Assembly (NCBI RefSeq): GCF_001440395.1 | Contig: NZ_LLXZ01000222.1 | Location: 1 to 46,337, forward strand | Source: Bradyrhizobium jicamae | GTDB lineage: Bacteria; Pseudomonadota; Alphaproteobacteria; Rhizobiales; Xanthobacteraceae | DNA length: 46,337 nucleotides | Direction of reading: 5' to 3' | Shown: positions 16,634 through 25,158 of the stretch, piece by piece | Position numbering within the stretch: position 1 is the stretch's first letter | Layout: every line of letters begins with the position of its first letter | Position numbers and translations under genes: made by a program | The notes under the pieces: model-generated | Told to the model about the DNA's origin: nothing | What the model saw: the letters and a program-made list of their open reading frames with translations, nothing else | Databases searched by the model: none

Positions 16634-16752
16634 CGTCGTCCCTGCGAAAGCAGGGACCCATAGCCACCGGCAGCTATTGGGCGAAAGGCATCTGCCACCC
16701 TGCCATAATCGATAAATCACGCGGTATGGGTCCCTGCTTTCGCAGGGACGAC
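16634..16752. repeat. Intergenic palindromic repeat, family B copy 3
   Basis: CGTCGTCCCTGCGAAAGCAGGGACCCATAGCCACCGGC at the left (given here as its family signature in two halves: CGTCGTCCCTGCGAAAGC and AGGGACCCATAGCC) mirrors ATGGGTCCCTGCTTTCGC at the right. It lies between yebC and ruvC, both leftward, immediately after the yebC stop. Confidence 0.86.
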
Positions 16753-16755
16753 AGA

Positions 16756-17502
16756 TCAGCCGCCCATCTTGGCGACCAGCGCGTCGGAGACCTCGAAATT
16801 GGCGTAGACGTTCTGGACGTCGTCGTGCTCGTTGAGGAGATCCATCAGCTTCAACAGCTTCTCGCCGGTCTCGTCGTCGACCGAAACCGTGTTCTGCGGC
16901 TTCCAGGTCAGCGCCGCCTTGCGGGCTTCGCCGAACTTCGTTTCCAGCGCTTTCGCCACCTCGCGAAAGGTTTCCTGCGAGGCATAGATCTCGTGGCCGC
17001 TTTCGCTTGAAACGACATCATCGGCACCGGCTTCGATCGCAGCTTCCAGCATCGCGTCGTCGGAGGCTTTGCTCGCATCATATTCGATGATGCCGGTGCG
17101 ATCGAACATGAAGGCGACCGAGCCGGTTTCGCCGAGATTGCCGCCTGATTTGGTGAAGTAGGAGCGAATGTCGGACGCAGCGCGGTTGCGGTTGTCGGTC
17201 AGCGCCTCGACGATGACGGCGACGCCGCCGGGGCCATAACCCTCGTAGCGGATTTCGTCGTAGTTCTCGCTTTCGCCGCCGGTCGCCTTCTTGATGGCGC
17301 GCTCGATATTGTCCTTCGGCATGTTCTCCTGGCGCGCCGCGATGACGGCCGCGCGCAGCCGAGGATTCATGGCCGGGTCCGGGGTCCCCAGCTTGGCCGC
17401 GACCGTGATTTCGCGCGCCAGCTTGCCGAACAGTTTTGACTTCTGGGCATCCTGCCGGCCCTTGCGGTGCATGATGTTCTTGAATTGGGAATGGCCGGCC
17501 AT
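16756..17502 (-). CDS. YebC/PmpR family regulatory protein
   Basis: A 248-residue YebC-family protein. Family landmarks are MAGHSQFKNIMHRKGRQDAQ at the start, MPKDNIERAIKKATGG, YEGYGPGGVAVIVEALTDN and NLGETGSVAFMFDR. YebC proteins bind DNA as transcriptional regulators in some bacteria and more recently have been linked to ribosome rescue at proline-rich stretches. Translation is taken from the ATG at 17502, which matches the family start. It lies directly upstream of ruvC, the common yebC-ruvC order. Confidence 0.95.
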   Translation of the reverse strand: MAGHSQFKNIMHRKGRQDAQKSKLFGKLAREITVAAKLGTPDPAMNPRLRAAVIAARQENMPKDNIERAIKKATGGESENYDEIRYEGYGPGGVAVIVEALTDNRNRAASDIRSYFTKSGGNLGETGSVAFMFDRTGIIEYDASKASDDAMLEAAIEAGADDVVSSESGHEIYASQETFREVAKALETKFGEARKAALTWKPQNTVSVDDETGEKLLKLMDLLNEHDDVQNVYANFEVSDALVAKMGG

Positions 17503-17703
17503 GCGAGGTCTCTTGGTTCGTCCGGAGGGACGTTGGGGTGAAAGCGCGGCCTTATAGGCCGGCAATCAGGCAAAATCAAAGATTTGCGGCCGATTCGGCT
17601 ACTAAAGTAGCGCCCGTCAGCCGGAAAATCAGGCAGTTGTTAACCATGACTTCATGCTCGGATGAGAGGATTTCGCACGCGTCCTCAACTTTTAAGAGAC
17701 TCC

Positions 17704-19458
17704 ATGCCCTTCGGTTTGTTCAAAAAGCAGGCGCCGGAAGCGGCAGCGACTGCCGCTGAAGCCAAGGTTCCGCGGGATCCGGCCGTGGCTGAGGCCGTCG
17801 GCGCCGAGGATTCGGCCAGGGCAATCCTCGAACTTCTGGACCTCGAACTCGGCGCCATGATCCGCCAGCTCGAGCGCGCGGCCAATTCGGTCGCCGGCGG
17901 GGCCGAGGCGACGGCTGCGACCCTCTCCACCATCCGCCGGCGCACCGACGCCCTGACCAACCGCACCAGCGCCGCGCAGGGCACGGCGACGACCTTTTCG
18001 CACGCCGCCGACAAGTTCACCCAGTCGGCACAGGGGATCGGCTCCCAGGTCCGCGACGCCGGCAAACTCGCCGACCAGGCCAGCGAGGCCGCCCGCGAAG
18101 CCAGCGTCAATGTCGACCGTCTGAGAGAATCGTCGGCCGCGATCGGCAATGTCGTCAATCTGATCGCCCAGATCGCGCGGCAGACCACCCTTTTGGCGCT
18201 CAATTCCACTATCGAGGCCGCACGTGCGGGCGAAGCCGGGCGCGGCTTTGCCGTGGTCGCCACCGAGGTGAAGGCGCTCGCGGTGCAGACCCAGAACGCC
18301 ACCGAGGAAATCACCAAGAAGATCGAGGCCCTGCAGCGGGATGCCGCGGGCTCGGTCGATGCCGTGCATCGCATCACCCAGTCGATCGAGGCGATCCGCC
18401 CGGTATTCGAGAATGTCAACGGCGCGGTCGCCGAGCAGAACGCCACCACCGGCGAGATGGCCGACAATGCGGCCTCCGCTTCCTCCTTCATCGCCTCGGT
18501 CGGCGACAGCGCCGGCGAAATCGACAATGCGACCAAGGAAGCCGAGGCCCATGGCGAAAGCGTCGCCAAGGCCGGACGGGCCGTCACCGCGTTTGCGCAG
18601 AAGCTCAAATCGCGCTGCGCCGTGCTGCTGCGACAGGGCGGCCATACCGAGCGCCGCGAGCCGCAGAAGCTGCCCTGCAGCCTCAAGATCGAAATCCAGA
18701 CGCCGCGCGGCGTGATGTCGGCGCCGGTCTACGAGATATCGATGGATGGCATCCTGGTCAGCGGGCCCGACGCCAACAGGCTGGCGCAGGGCCAGAGTTT
18801 CGATGCGACGCTGCAGGATGTCGGCCCCTGCCGCATTCGCATCGGCGAGCACGCCAAGGCCGGCACGCAGGCGCGGTTCGAGCGCAGCAATGCGGCGCTG
18901 ACCGAGAAGATCGAAGACAAGCTGTTTTCGATTCAGGACGACAACACCGAGGCCGTTACCCGCGCGATGGAAGCCGGCGCGGCGCTGAAGAAGATCTTCG
19001 AGAACGCCGTCAACAGCGGCGCCATCTCGATGGAAGACCTGTTCGACACCAATTATGTCGAGATCGCAGGCAGCAACCCGGTGCAATACCGCACCAGAAT
19101 GCTGGACTGGGCCGACCGCGCGCTGCTGCCGTTCCAGGAAGCGTTCCTCGCCAAGGACAAGCGGATGGCGTTCTGCGCCATGATCGACACCAACGGCTAT
19201 CTGCCGGTGCACAACAAGATCTATTCGCACCCGCAGCGCCCGGGCGACGTCACCTGGAATACCGCCAACTGCCGCAATCGCCGCATCTTCAACGATCCGG
19301 CCGGACTTGCCGCCGGGCGCAACCAGCGCGCCTATCTGATCCAGAGCTACGCCCGCGACATGGGCAACGGTAACACGGTGATGATGCGCGAGATCGACGT
19401 GCCTGTCCGCGTCAACGGCCGCCACTGGGGCGGGTTCCGCACGGCTTACAAGCTCTAG
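17704..19458 (+). CDS. Soluble chemoreceptor-like protein with PilZ-like and C-terminal sensor domain
   Basis: A 584-residue cytoplasmic methyl-accepting-type protein with no membrane segment. Residues about 35-300 are the helical signalling domain; the tip is at 150-195 (QIARQTTLLALNSTIEAARA, then GEAGRGFAVVATEVKALA), slightly divergent from the usual QTNLLALNA. Residues about 312-410 look like a PilZ domain (ERREPQKLPC, YEISMDGILVSG), but the second Arg of RxxxR and the Asp of DxSxxG are replaced, so c-di-GMP binding is doubtful. Residues about 443-584 form a sensor domain (YLPVHNKIYSHPQ, NCRNRRIFND, GRHWGGFR) shared with the next gene. Domain order is thus signalling first, sensor last. 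Ligand unknown. Confidence 0.88.
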   Translation: MPFGLFKKQAPEAAATAAEAKVPRDPAVAEAVGAEDSARAILELLDLELGAMIRQLERAANSVAGGAEATAATLSTIRRRTDALTNRTSAAQGTATTFSHAADKFTQSAQGIGSQVRDAGKLADQASEAAREASVNVDRLRESSAAIGNVVNLIAQIARQTTLLALNSTIEAARAGEAGRGFAVVATEVKALAVQTQNATEEITKKIEALQRDAAGSVDAVHRITQSIEAIRPVFENVNGAVAEQNATTGEMADNAASASSFIASVGDSAGEIDNATKEAEAHGESVAKAGRAVTAFAQKLKSRCAVLLRQGGHTERREPQKLPCSLKIEIQTPRGVMSAPVYEISMDGILVSGPDANRLAQGQSFDATLQDVGPCRIRIGEHAKAGTQARFERSNAALTEKIEDKLFSIQDDNTEAVTRAMEAGAALKKIFENAVNSGAISMEDLFDTNYVEIAGSNPVQYRTRMLDWADRALLPFQEAFLAKDKRMAFCAMIDTNGYLPVHNKIYSHPQRPGDVTWNTANCRNRRIFNDPAGLAAGRNQRAYLIQSYARDMGNGNTVMMREIDVPVRVNGRHWGGFRTAYKL

Positions 19459-19566
19459 TGCGCTCTCAGGCAAGACGCCAAGGCGCGAATCACGCTCTAA
19501 ACTTGAAATTAGAATGCGATCGTCACAGTGGGCCGATCATCGGCTCTGACTGGAGAATGCTCTGAT

Positions 19567-20991
19567 ATGTCCGTTGTGCAGCGTGCAGTCCTGGACACTC
19601 TGTCCAACCAGACACTGGCCGAACGACTTATTGACCAGCTTGCCGACCGCATCGGCGGGCTCGGCGTGGAACTTGCGGATATCGCCGGCAACGTCCAGGA
19701 GGTCGCGAACCGCGTCGCGAACCAGTCGGAGCGATTCCACCACCTGCAGAAGACGGCGGAGACGATGGTCTCGGCCAACCGCGACATCGCCAACGCATCG
19801 CAGGCGGTGCAATCGACCACGTCCGCAGCCGTCGTGGAAATCGTTCAGTCGCGCAGCGCGGTGGATTCGGCCGTCCAGCACATCGCCGAACTCGTCGAAG
19901 CGGTCGGCCGCATCGAGGCCCGGCTCAGCGCCGTCGGCTCGGCCCTGTCGCAGGTTGCGAAAGTTTCCGGCTCGATCGAGGCGATTGCGAAGCAGACCAA
20001 CCTGTTGGCGCTCAATGCCACCATCGAAGCGGCGCGCGCCGGGACCGCCGGCCGCGGCTTTGCCGTGGTCGCGAGCGAAGTGAAGAGCCTGGCCGAGGGA
20101 ACGCGCCAGGCCACGCAGCAGATTTCCGACACCGTGCGCGATCTCGACGGCCAGATCGGCAGCCTGATCGGCGAGAGCAGCGACGCCTCACTTCGCGCCA
20201 AGAGCGCCGGTGAAGGTGCACGAGAGATCAGCGGCATCATCGCGCGCGTGCACCAGGGCATCGCGTCCGTGGGCCAGGAGATCGACGGCGTCGCCAGGGC
20301 CGCGACGTCCAATCTCGGCCATTGCGACACTGTCATCACCGAGCTCAATGAGCTCGCCAGGGGCGTCGACCTCTCCTCGCGCGATCTCAAGCACGCGGAC
20401 GAGCGGGTGGCAAAGCTGCTCGAGACCTCCGAAGGCCTGATCGCGCTGATCGCCGACAGCGGCGTCGAGACCTCGGATGCACCCCTGATCCGCATCGTCG
20501 TCGACACCGCGAGGCAGATTTCCGACGCCTTTGAAAGCGCGATCGCTCGCGGCGAGATCACGGTCGAGCAGTTGATGAACGAGAAGTACCGCGAAATATC
20601 CGGCACCGATCCGAAGCAATATCTGACCGACTATGTCGCCTTCACCGACCGCATTCTCCCCTCCATTCAGGACCCGATCCAGAAGAGCGATCCGCGCATC
20701 GTGTTCTGCGTCGCCTGGGCCAAGGGCGGCTATCTGCCGACCCACAATCCGAACTACCGCCTGCCGCAGGGGCCCGATCCGGTCTGGAACAACGCCAATT
20801 GCCGCAACCGCCGCCTGTTCAACGACCGCGCGGTGAAGAAGGTGGCGGCGAACACCAAACCGTTCCTGCTGCAGACCTATCGGCGCGACATGGGCGGCGG
20901 CAATTTCGTGTTGATGAAAGACCTGTCGTCACCGATCTTCGTCCGCGGTCGCCACTGGGGCGCATTCCGGATGGGCTTTCGGCAGAGCTAA
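19567..20991 (+). CDS. Soluble chemoreceptor-like protein, paralogue without PilZ domain
   Basis: A 474-residue soluble methyl-accepting-type protein, 108 bases after the previous receptor gene and in the same direction. The signalling hairpin tip is at about residues 137-176 (IAKQTNLLALNATIEAARAG, then GRGFAVVASEVKSLA). There is no PilZ domain. Residues about 333-474 repeat the sensor domain of the first receptor: YLPTHNPNYRLPQGPD, NCRNRRLFNDR, YRRDMGGGNFVLMKD, GRHWGAFR. Its last residues (MGFRQS) differ from the usual AYKL end. It has no membrane segment, so it would sense intracellular conditions. No che gene is in the window, so the partner kinase lies elsewhere. Confidence 0.9.
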   Translation: MSVVQRAVLDTLSNQTLAERLIDQLADRIGGLGVELADIAGNVQEVANRVANQSERFHHLQKTAETMVSANRDIANASQAVQSTTSAAVVEIVQSRSAVDSAVQHIAELVEAVGRIEARLSAVGSALSQVAKVSGSIEAIAKQTNLLALNATIEAARAGTAGRGFAVVASEVKSLAEGTRQATQQISDTVRDLDGQIGSLIGESSDASLRAKSAGEGAREISGIIARVHQGIASVGQEIDGVARAATSNLGHCDTVITELNELARGVDLSSRDLKHADERVAKLLETSEGLIALIADSGVETSDAPLIRIVVDTARQISDAFESAIARGEITVEQLMNEKYREISGTDPKQYLTDYVAFTDRILPSIQDPIQKSDPRIVFCVAWAKGGYLPTHNPNYRLPQGPDPVWNNANCRNRRLFNDRAVKKVAANTKPFLLQTYRRDMGGGNFVLMKDLSSPIFVRGRHWGAFRMGFRQS

Positions 20992-21027
20992 CTCATGATC
21001 GGTCGTCGTGACTTGGCCTCGACATGC

Positions 21028-21072
21028 GGGCGCTGCCACTGAGGCGGCGGCGCCATGGCCTACAAACTGTAA
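21028..21072 (+). pseudogene. Possible relic of a third receptor C terminus
   Basis: Read in one frame these 45 bases give G-R-C-H-stop-G-G-G-A-M-A-Y-K-L-stop. The first receptor ends GRHWGGFRTAYKL. Thus the relic has the same residues G-R, H, G-G and AYKL followed by a stop, with Trp (TGG) changed to TGA and one extra codon. It lies 37 bases after the second receptor gene. It could be the end of a deleted tandem copy or a replaced original end of the second receptor. The match is short, so chance is not excluded. Confidence 0.4.
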
Positions 21073-21088
21073 TCGCACATTTCATCTA

Positions 21089-21115
21089 AATTGCGCGCGT
21101 CGGTTCGCGCGAATT
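21089..21115. repeat. Inverted repeat AATT-CGCGCG
   Basis: AATT, one unpaired G, CGCGCG, a six-base loop TCGGTT, CGCGCG and AATT. The stem is ten pairs with one bulge. There is no T-run after it, so it is not a textbook terminator, but it may end transcription of the receptor genes or serve as a protein site. Confidence 0.4.
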
Positions 21116-21380
21116 GCCGCAGGCTGCCTGCAAAATGCGCAGCGCGACGGCGCTACCGTACCATCCAATCTCGCCGCCATTGCAGGCGCGCATCGTGGCG
21201 TGAGCCCGATCCGCAAATCAGCATATCACATCCGTCGTTTTGAACCTTCTTCGCCTGAGCCGATTGTAGGTAGGCTCGAAATTCAGGCCGTCTTTTGCGT
21301 ACGACAAACATGCCGGTGAAAGTCATCGTACTGACGCGCGGATATGACATCCCCTAGCACCGAAGCAGGCGGAGATGAAA

Positions 21381-21896
21381 ATGACGCATTCTGGGACAAC
21401 GAAGCCCAAAGGGCCGATCGCCGCAGCCCCGGAGAAAATTCCGATCACACTGATCGTCAATGGCGCAGAGGCAAAACTTTCGGTCGCGCCATGGACGACG
21501 CTGCTCGATGCGCTGCGCGACTATCTCGACCTGACCGGCACCAAGAAGGGCTGCGATCACGGCCAGTGCGGCGCCTGCACCGTGCTGGTCGACGGGCGGC
21601 GGATCAATTCCTGCCTGACGCTGGCAGTGATGAAGGAAGGCGCCGAGGTAACGACCGTCGAGGGCCTCGCACGCAATGGTGAGCTGCATCCGTTGCAACA
21701 GGCCTTCATCGATCACGACGCGTTTCAATGCGGCTATTGCACCTCGGGACAGATCTGTTCGGCCGCCGGCCTGATCGCCGAGGGCAAGGCGAAGACGGCC
21801 GACGAGATCCGCGAACTGATGAGCGGCAACATCTGCCGCTGCGGCGCCTATCCGAACATCGTGGCGGCAATCCAGCAGGCGATGGGGCGATCATGA
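21381..21896 (+). CDS. Molybdenum hydroxylase [2Fe-2S] subunit (PaoA/CoxS-like)
   Basis: A 171-residue iron-sulfur subunit of a xanthine-dehydrogenase-family enzyme. The plant-type cluster binds GCDHGQCGACTVLVDGRRIN plus the following SC (about residues 57-78), and the second cluster uses FQCGYCTSGQI (about 115) and NICRCGAY (about 151). It passes electrons from the molybdenum site to FAD. ATGs occur at 21375 and 21381; GGAG is spaced correctly for 21381. E. coli PaoA has a Tat signal; here the N terminus (THSGTTKPKGPIAAAPEKIP) has no twin arginine, so this enzyme is probably cytoplasmic. It overlaps the next gene by four bases. Confidence 0.93.
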   Translation: MTHSGTTKPKGPIAAAPEKIPITLIVNGAEAKLSVAPWTTLLDALRDYLDLTGTKKGCDHGQCGACTVLVDGRRINSCLTLAVMKEGAEVTTVEGLARNGELHPLQQAFIDHDAFQCGYCTSGQICSAAGLIAEGKAKTADEIRELMSGNICRCGAYPNIVAAIQQAMGRS

Positions 21897-22909
21897 TACC
21901 TTTTCAATACACGCGCGCCAGCGACGTCGCCGACGCCATCAAGCAGATCGCCGCAGACCCATCCGCAAAATTCATCGCTGGTGGCACCAACCTGCTCGAC
22001 CTGATCAAATACGATGTCGCAACGCCCACCCGGCTGATCGACATCTCACGCCTGCCACTCGGGAACGTGGAGGAGACCGCGAACGGCGGCGTTCTAATCG
22101 GGGCGCTAGTGCCGAATACCGACCTCGCCTACCATCCGCTGATCGAAGCGCGCTATCCGCTGCTGTCACGATCGATTCTGGCCGGCGCGTCGCAGCAGTT
22201 GCGCAACATGGCGTCGACCGGCGGCAATCTCGTACAGCGGACGCGCTGCTTCTATTTCTACGACGCGACGACGCCGTGCAACAAGCGCGAACCGGGCAGC
22301 GGCTGTTCGGCCATCGACGGCATCAACCGCATCAATGCAATCCTCGGCACGAGCCAATCCTGCATCGCGACCCATCCGTCCGACATGTGCGTGGCGCTCG
22401 CCGTGCTCGAAGCGATCGTGCATGTCACAGGTCCGGCCGGGGCGCGCACCATCGCATTGGCGGATTTCCACCGCCTGCCCGATAACACGCCGCAGATCGA
22501 CACCAATCTGGAGCCCGACGAGATCATCACGGCAATCGAGCTGCCGGCAAAAGGTTTCAGCACGAACTACTCCTACCTGAAGATCCGCGATCGCCTCTCC
22601 TATGCGTTCGCACTGGTATCGGTGGCGGCAGCGCTCGAGCTTGACGGCGACACGATCAAGGAGGCGCGCGTGGCGCTCGGCGGCGTGGCGCATAAGCCAT
22701 GGCGCAGTCCAGCAGCCGAAGTCGTCCTGCGCGGCCAGCGGGCTGATGCGAGCACATTTGCGAACGCCGCAGACATCCTGCTGCGCGGTGCCAGGGGTTT
22801 CGGACACAACGACTTCAAGATCGGCCTGGCGCGGCGCGCCATCGTGCGAACGCTCAGTCAGGCTGCGCGAGGCACGCCGCAGTCGATCTCCGACAAGAAA
22901 ATACGGTGA
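21893..22909 (+). CDS. Molybdenum hydroxylase FAD subunit (PaoB-like)
   Basis: A 338-residue FAD-binding subunit of the same enzyme. FAD motifs are FIAGGTNLLDLIKYDV and ASTGGNLVQRTRC. Between residues about 115 and 165 there are four cysteines in RCFYFYD, TPCNKREPGSGCSA and SCIATHPSDM; in PaoB-type subunits such an insertion binds an additional [4Fe-4S] cluster, so this is closer to PaoB than to CoxM. The C-terminal CODH flavoprotein domain begins near LKIRDRLSYAFALVSVAAAL. The ATG overlaps the previous stop (ATGA) and its stop overlaps a GTG of the next gene, so the three subunits are coupled. Confidence 0.92.
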   Translation: MIPFQYTRASDVADAIKQIAADPSAKFIAGGTNLLDLIKYDVATPTRLIDISRLPLGNVEETANGGVLIGALVPNTDLAYHPLIEARYPLLSRSILAGASQQLRNMASTGGNLVQRTRCFYFYDATTPCNKREPGSGCSAIDGINRINAILGTSQSCIATHPSDMCVALAVLEAIVHVTGPAGARTIALADFHRLPDNTPQIDTNLEPDEIITAIELPAKGFSTNYSYLKIRDRLSYAFALVSVAAALELDGDTIKEARVALGGVAHKPWRSPAAEVVLRGQRADASTFANAADILLRGARGFGHNDFKIGLARRAIVRTLSQAARGTPQSISDKKIR

Positions 22910-22914
22910 GTGCA

Positions 22915-25122
22915 ATGGCAAGCTATATCGGAAGCGCGACGTCCCGCGTCGACGGCCGAGCCAAGGTTACCGGCGAAGCCAAATATGCCGGCGAGTTCAA
23001 CGTTTCCGGCCTCGTCCACGGCTATGTCGTCGACTCGCCGATCCCGAAGGGGCGGATCGTGCGCATCGACACCAGTGGCGCGCTCGGCGTTGCCGGCGTG
23101 ATCGACGTGCTCACCCACAGCAATCGGCCGACAATGGCCGACAAGGATGACGCCTACAAGGACGAGGTCGCGCCCGAGAAGGGTTCGCCCTACCGCCCGC
23201 TCTACGACGACAGAATCCAGTTCACCGGGCAGCCGGTCGCGCTGGTGCTGGCGGAAGATTGGGAAACGGCGCGCGTCGCCGCGTCGCTGGTGAAGATCGA
23301 ATACCAGAAGGAGCCGCACGTCACCGACCTGCAGGCAGAGCGCGCCAGGGCGTATGCCATCGACGTGCCGGAGAAGCCGCGCGGCGATGCCGAAAAGGCA
23401 TTTGCGTCCGCCGCTATCAGCCACGCGGCCGAATACTCCATTCCGACCGAGCACCACAATCCGATGGAATTGTTTGCCTCGACGGCGATCTGGGAGAACG
23501 GCCAGCTCACCGTCTACGACAAGACGCAAGGCGTGCAGAACGTCCAGCAGTATCTTTGCAAGGTTTTCAAGCTGCAGCCCAATGCGGTTCGTGTCATGTC
23601 GCCCTATATGGGTGGCGGTTTCGGCGCGGGCCTGCGTCCGCAGTATCAGGTCGTGCTGGCCGTGCTGGGAGCGAACGCGCTCAAGCGCCCGGTTCGCGTC
23701 GTGCTGACGCGGGCGCAGATGTACGCGCTGGGCTACCGGCCGGCGAGCATCGAACGGCTGGCGCTCGGCGCGAGCAGCGACGGCCTGCTCGAATCGATGC
23801 AACATGAAGCCATCGCCGTGACCTCGCAGTTCGAGGAGTTCGCGCGCAACGACACCGGCTGGGGCAACCTGCTCTACAAGAGTCCCAACGCGAAGTTCGG
23901 GCACAAACTCGTCAAGCTCGACCTGCCGACGTCCAGCGACATGCGGGCGCCGGGCGCTGCGACCGGCGTCTATGCGCTGGAATGCGCGATGGACGAACTT
24001 GCCATCGCGCTCAAGACCGACCCGGTGCAGTTGCGGCTGCAATGCTACTCCGACCGCCATCAGGGCGAGGACCTTCCCTATACCAGCAAGCAACTGCGCG
24101 AGTGCTACCGGCAGGGCGCGGAGGCTTTTGGTTGGGACAAGCGCAACGCGGAGCCGCGCTCGATGCGCGACGGCAGCGAGCTGGTCGGCTGGGGCATGGC
24201 ATCAGGCGTCTGGGAAGCGCTGCAGGTGCCGGCCACGGTCCGCATCGTGCTGACCGCGAACGGCCACGCCGAAGTGGCGACCGCCGCGTCCGATATCGGC
24301 ACCGGCACCTACACGATCATGGCGCAGGTGGCGGCCGACATGCTCGGCCTTCCCATCGACAATATCAGCGTCAAGCTCGGCGATTCGACCCTGCCGCAGT
24401 GTCCGGTGGAAGGCGGCTCGTGGATCGCATCATCCGTGTGCAACGCCATCGCGAATACGGCGCGCGCGGTCCGCGGCGACCTGCTGGAACTTGCGAAGGC
24501 GACGAAGGATTCGCCGCTCGCAGGCGCCGGCGTCGATGATGTTGCGCTGATCGACGGCAAGATCGTCAGCAAGCAGGATGCAGGCCGCGCGGTCCCGATC
24601 GCCAGCGCGATGCAATCGGGCAAGGCCGAGCGCATCACGCGCGAGGAGATCAACCAGCCTTCCGAAGACAAGTCTCACGCGCGCAATGTGCACTCGGCGA
24701 TCTTTGCCGAAGTCAAGGTGGACGAAGAGATCGGCATCATCCGCGTCATGCGCGTGGTCAAGGCCGTGGCCGCGGGCCGCATCCTCAACCCCAAGACGGC
24801 GCACAGCCAGGTCATGGGCGGCGTGGTCTGGGGCATCGGCATGGCCCTGCACGAGGAAACGCTCTACGACCATCGCTTCGGACGGGTGATGAACGCCAAT
24901 ATCGCAGAATACCATGTGCCCGTGAATGCCGACATCCACGACATCAAGGTCATCTTCGTCGACGAGCCGGACGAGATGGTCAACCCGCTCGGCATCAAGG
25001 GCCTCGGCGAGATCGGCATCGTCGGCGTCGCAGCCGCAATCGCCAACGCGGTCTATCATGCGACGGGAAAGCGCGTGCGCGACCTGCCGATCACGCTGGA
25101 CAAGGTGATCGAATTTGTATGA
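22915..25122 (+). CDS. Molybdenum hydroxylase catalytic subunit (PaoC-like)
   Basis: A 735-residue molybdopterin-binding large subunit. PaoC is almost the same length. Visible are the N-terminal RVDGRAKVTGEAKYAGE, MGGGFGAGLRPQYQ near the cofactor, SDMRAPGAATGVYALECAMD, and the catalytic glutamate at residue 699 in KGLGEIGIVG. The three-subunit enzyme would oxidise aldehydes or N-heterocycles; PaoABC oxidises aromatic aldehydes, but the substrate here is not known. The ATG at 22915 has GGTGAG upstream and is preferred over an overlapping GTG at 22906. No PaoD/XdhC-type maturation chaperone follows; the next gene is convergent and unrelated. Confidence 0.93.
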   Translation: MASYIGSATSRVDGRAKVTGEAKYAGEFNVSGLVHGYVVDSPIPKGRIVRIDTSGALGVAGVIDVLTHSNRPTMADKDDAYKDEVAPEKGSPYRPLYDDRIQFTGQPVALVLAEDWETARVAASLVKIEYQKEPHVTDLQAERARAYAIDVPEKPRGDAEKAFASAAISHAAEYSIPTEHHNPMELFASTAIWENGQLTVYDKTQGVQNVQQYLCKVFKLQPNAVRVMSPYMGGGFGAGLRPQYQVVLAVLGANALKRPVRVVLTRAQMYALGYRPASIERLALGASSDGLLESMQHEAIAVTSQFEEFARNDTGWGNLLYKSPNAKFGHKLVKLDLPTSSDMRAPGAATGVYALECAMDELAIALKTDPVQLRLQCYSDRHQGEDLPYTSKQLRECYRQGAEAFGWDKRNAEPRSMRDGSELVGWGMASGVWEALQVPATVRIVLTANGHAEVATAASDIGTGTYTIMAQVAADMLGLPIDNISVKLGDSTLPQCPVEGGSWIASSVCNAIANTARAVRGDLLELAKATKDSPLAGAGVDDVALIDGKIVSKQDAGRAVPIASAMQSGKAERITREEINQPSEDKSHARNVHSAIFAEVKVDEEIGIIRVMRVVKAVAAGRILNPKTAHSQVMGGVVWGIGMALHEETLYDHRFGRVMNANIAEYHVPVNADIHDIKVIFVDEPDEMVNPLGIKGLGEIGIVGVAAAIANAVYHATGKRVRDLPITLDKVIEFV

Positions 25123-25158
25123 CAGCCCGGGCGCTTACGCTGGCGAGAAGTTCTCGCG

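Larger units (their letters stand above)
20992..21380. other. Intergenic region, about 390 bases, with relic and inverted repeat
   Basis: No intact gene is visible. The first 80 bases contain a short stretch resembling a receptor C terminus (see 21028-21072), then an inverted repeat at 21089-21115. The remainder up to the molybdenum hydroxylase operon should hold its promoter; I see no confident -35/-10 pair or operator. Confidence 0.5.

Noticed and set aside
8461..16752. Palindromic repeats as a CRISPR array
   Set aside because: The copies are kilobases apart, are palindromic and have variable loops; there are no regular spacers and no cas genes.
17692..19473. 593-residue open frame on the minus strand
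   Set aside because: It lies wholly opposite the first receptor gene, whose protein has clear family motifs. In GC-rich DNA the opposite frame is often open; the minus-strand protein shows no recognisable domain.
22858..24093. 411-residue open frame on the minus strand
   Set aside because: Opposite the molybdenum hydroxylase catalytic subunit gene, which is certain. The sequence has no motif and an Arg/His-rich composition typical of a shadow frame.
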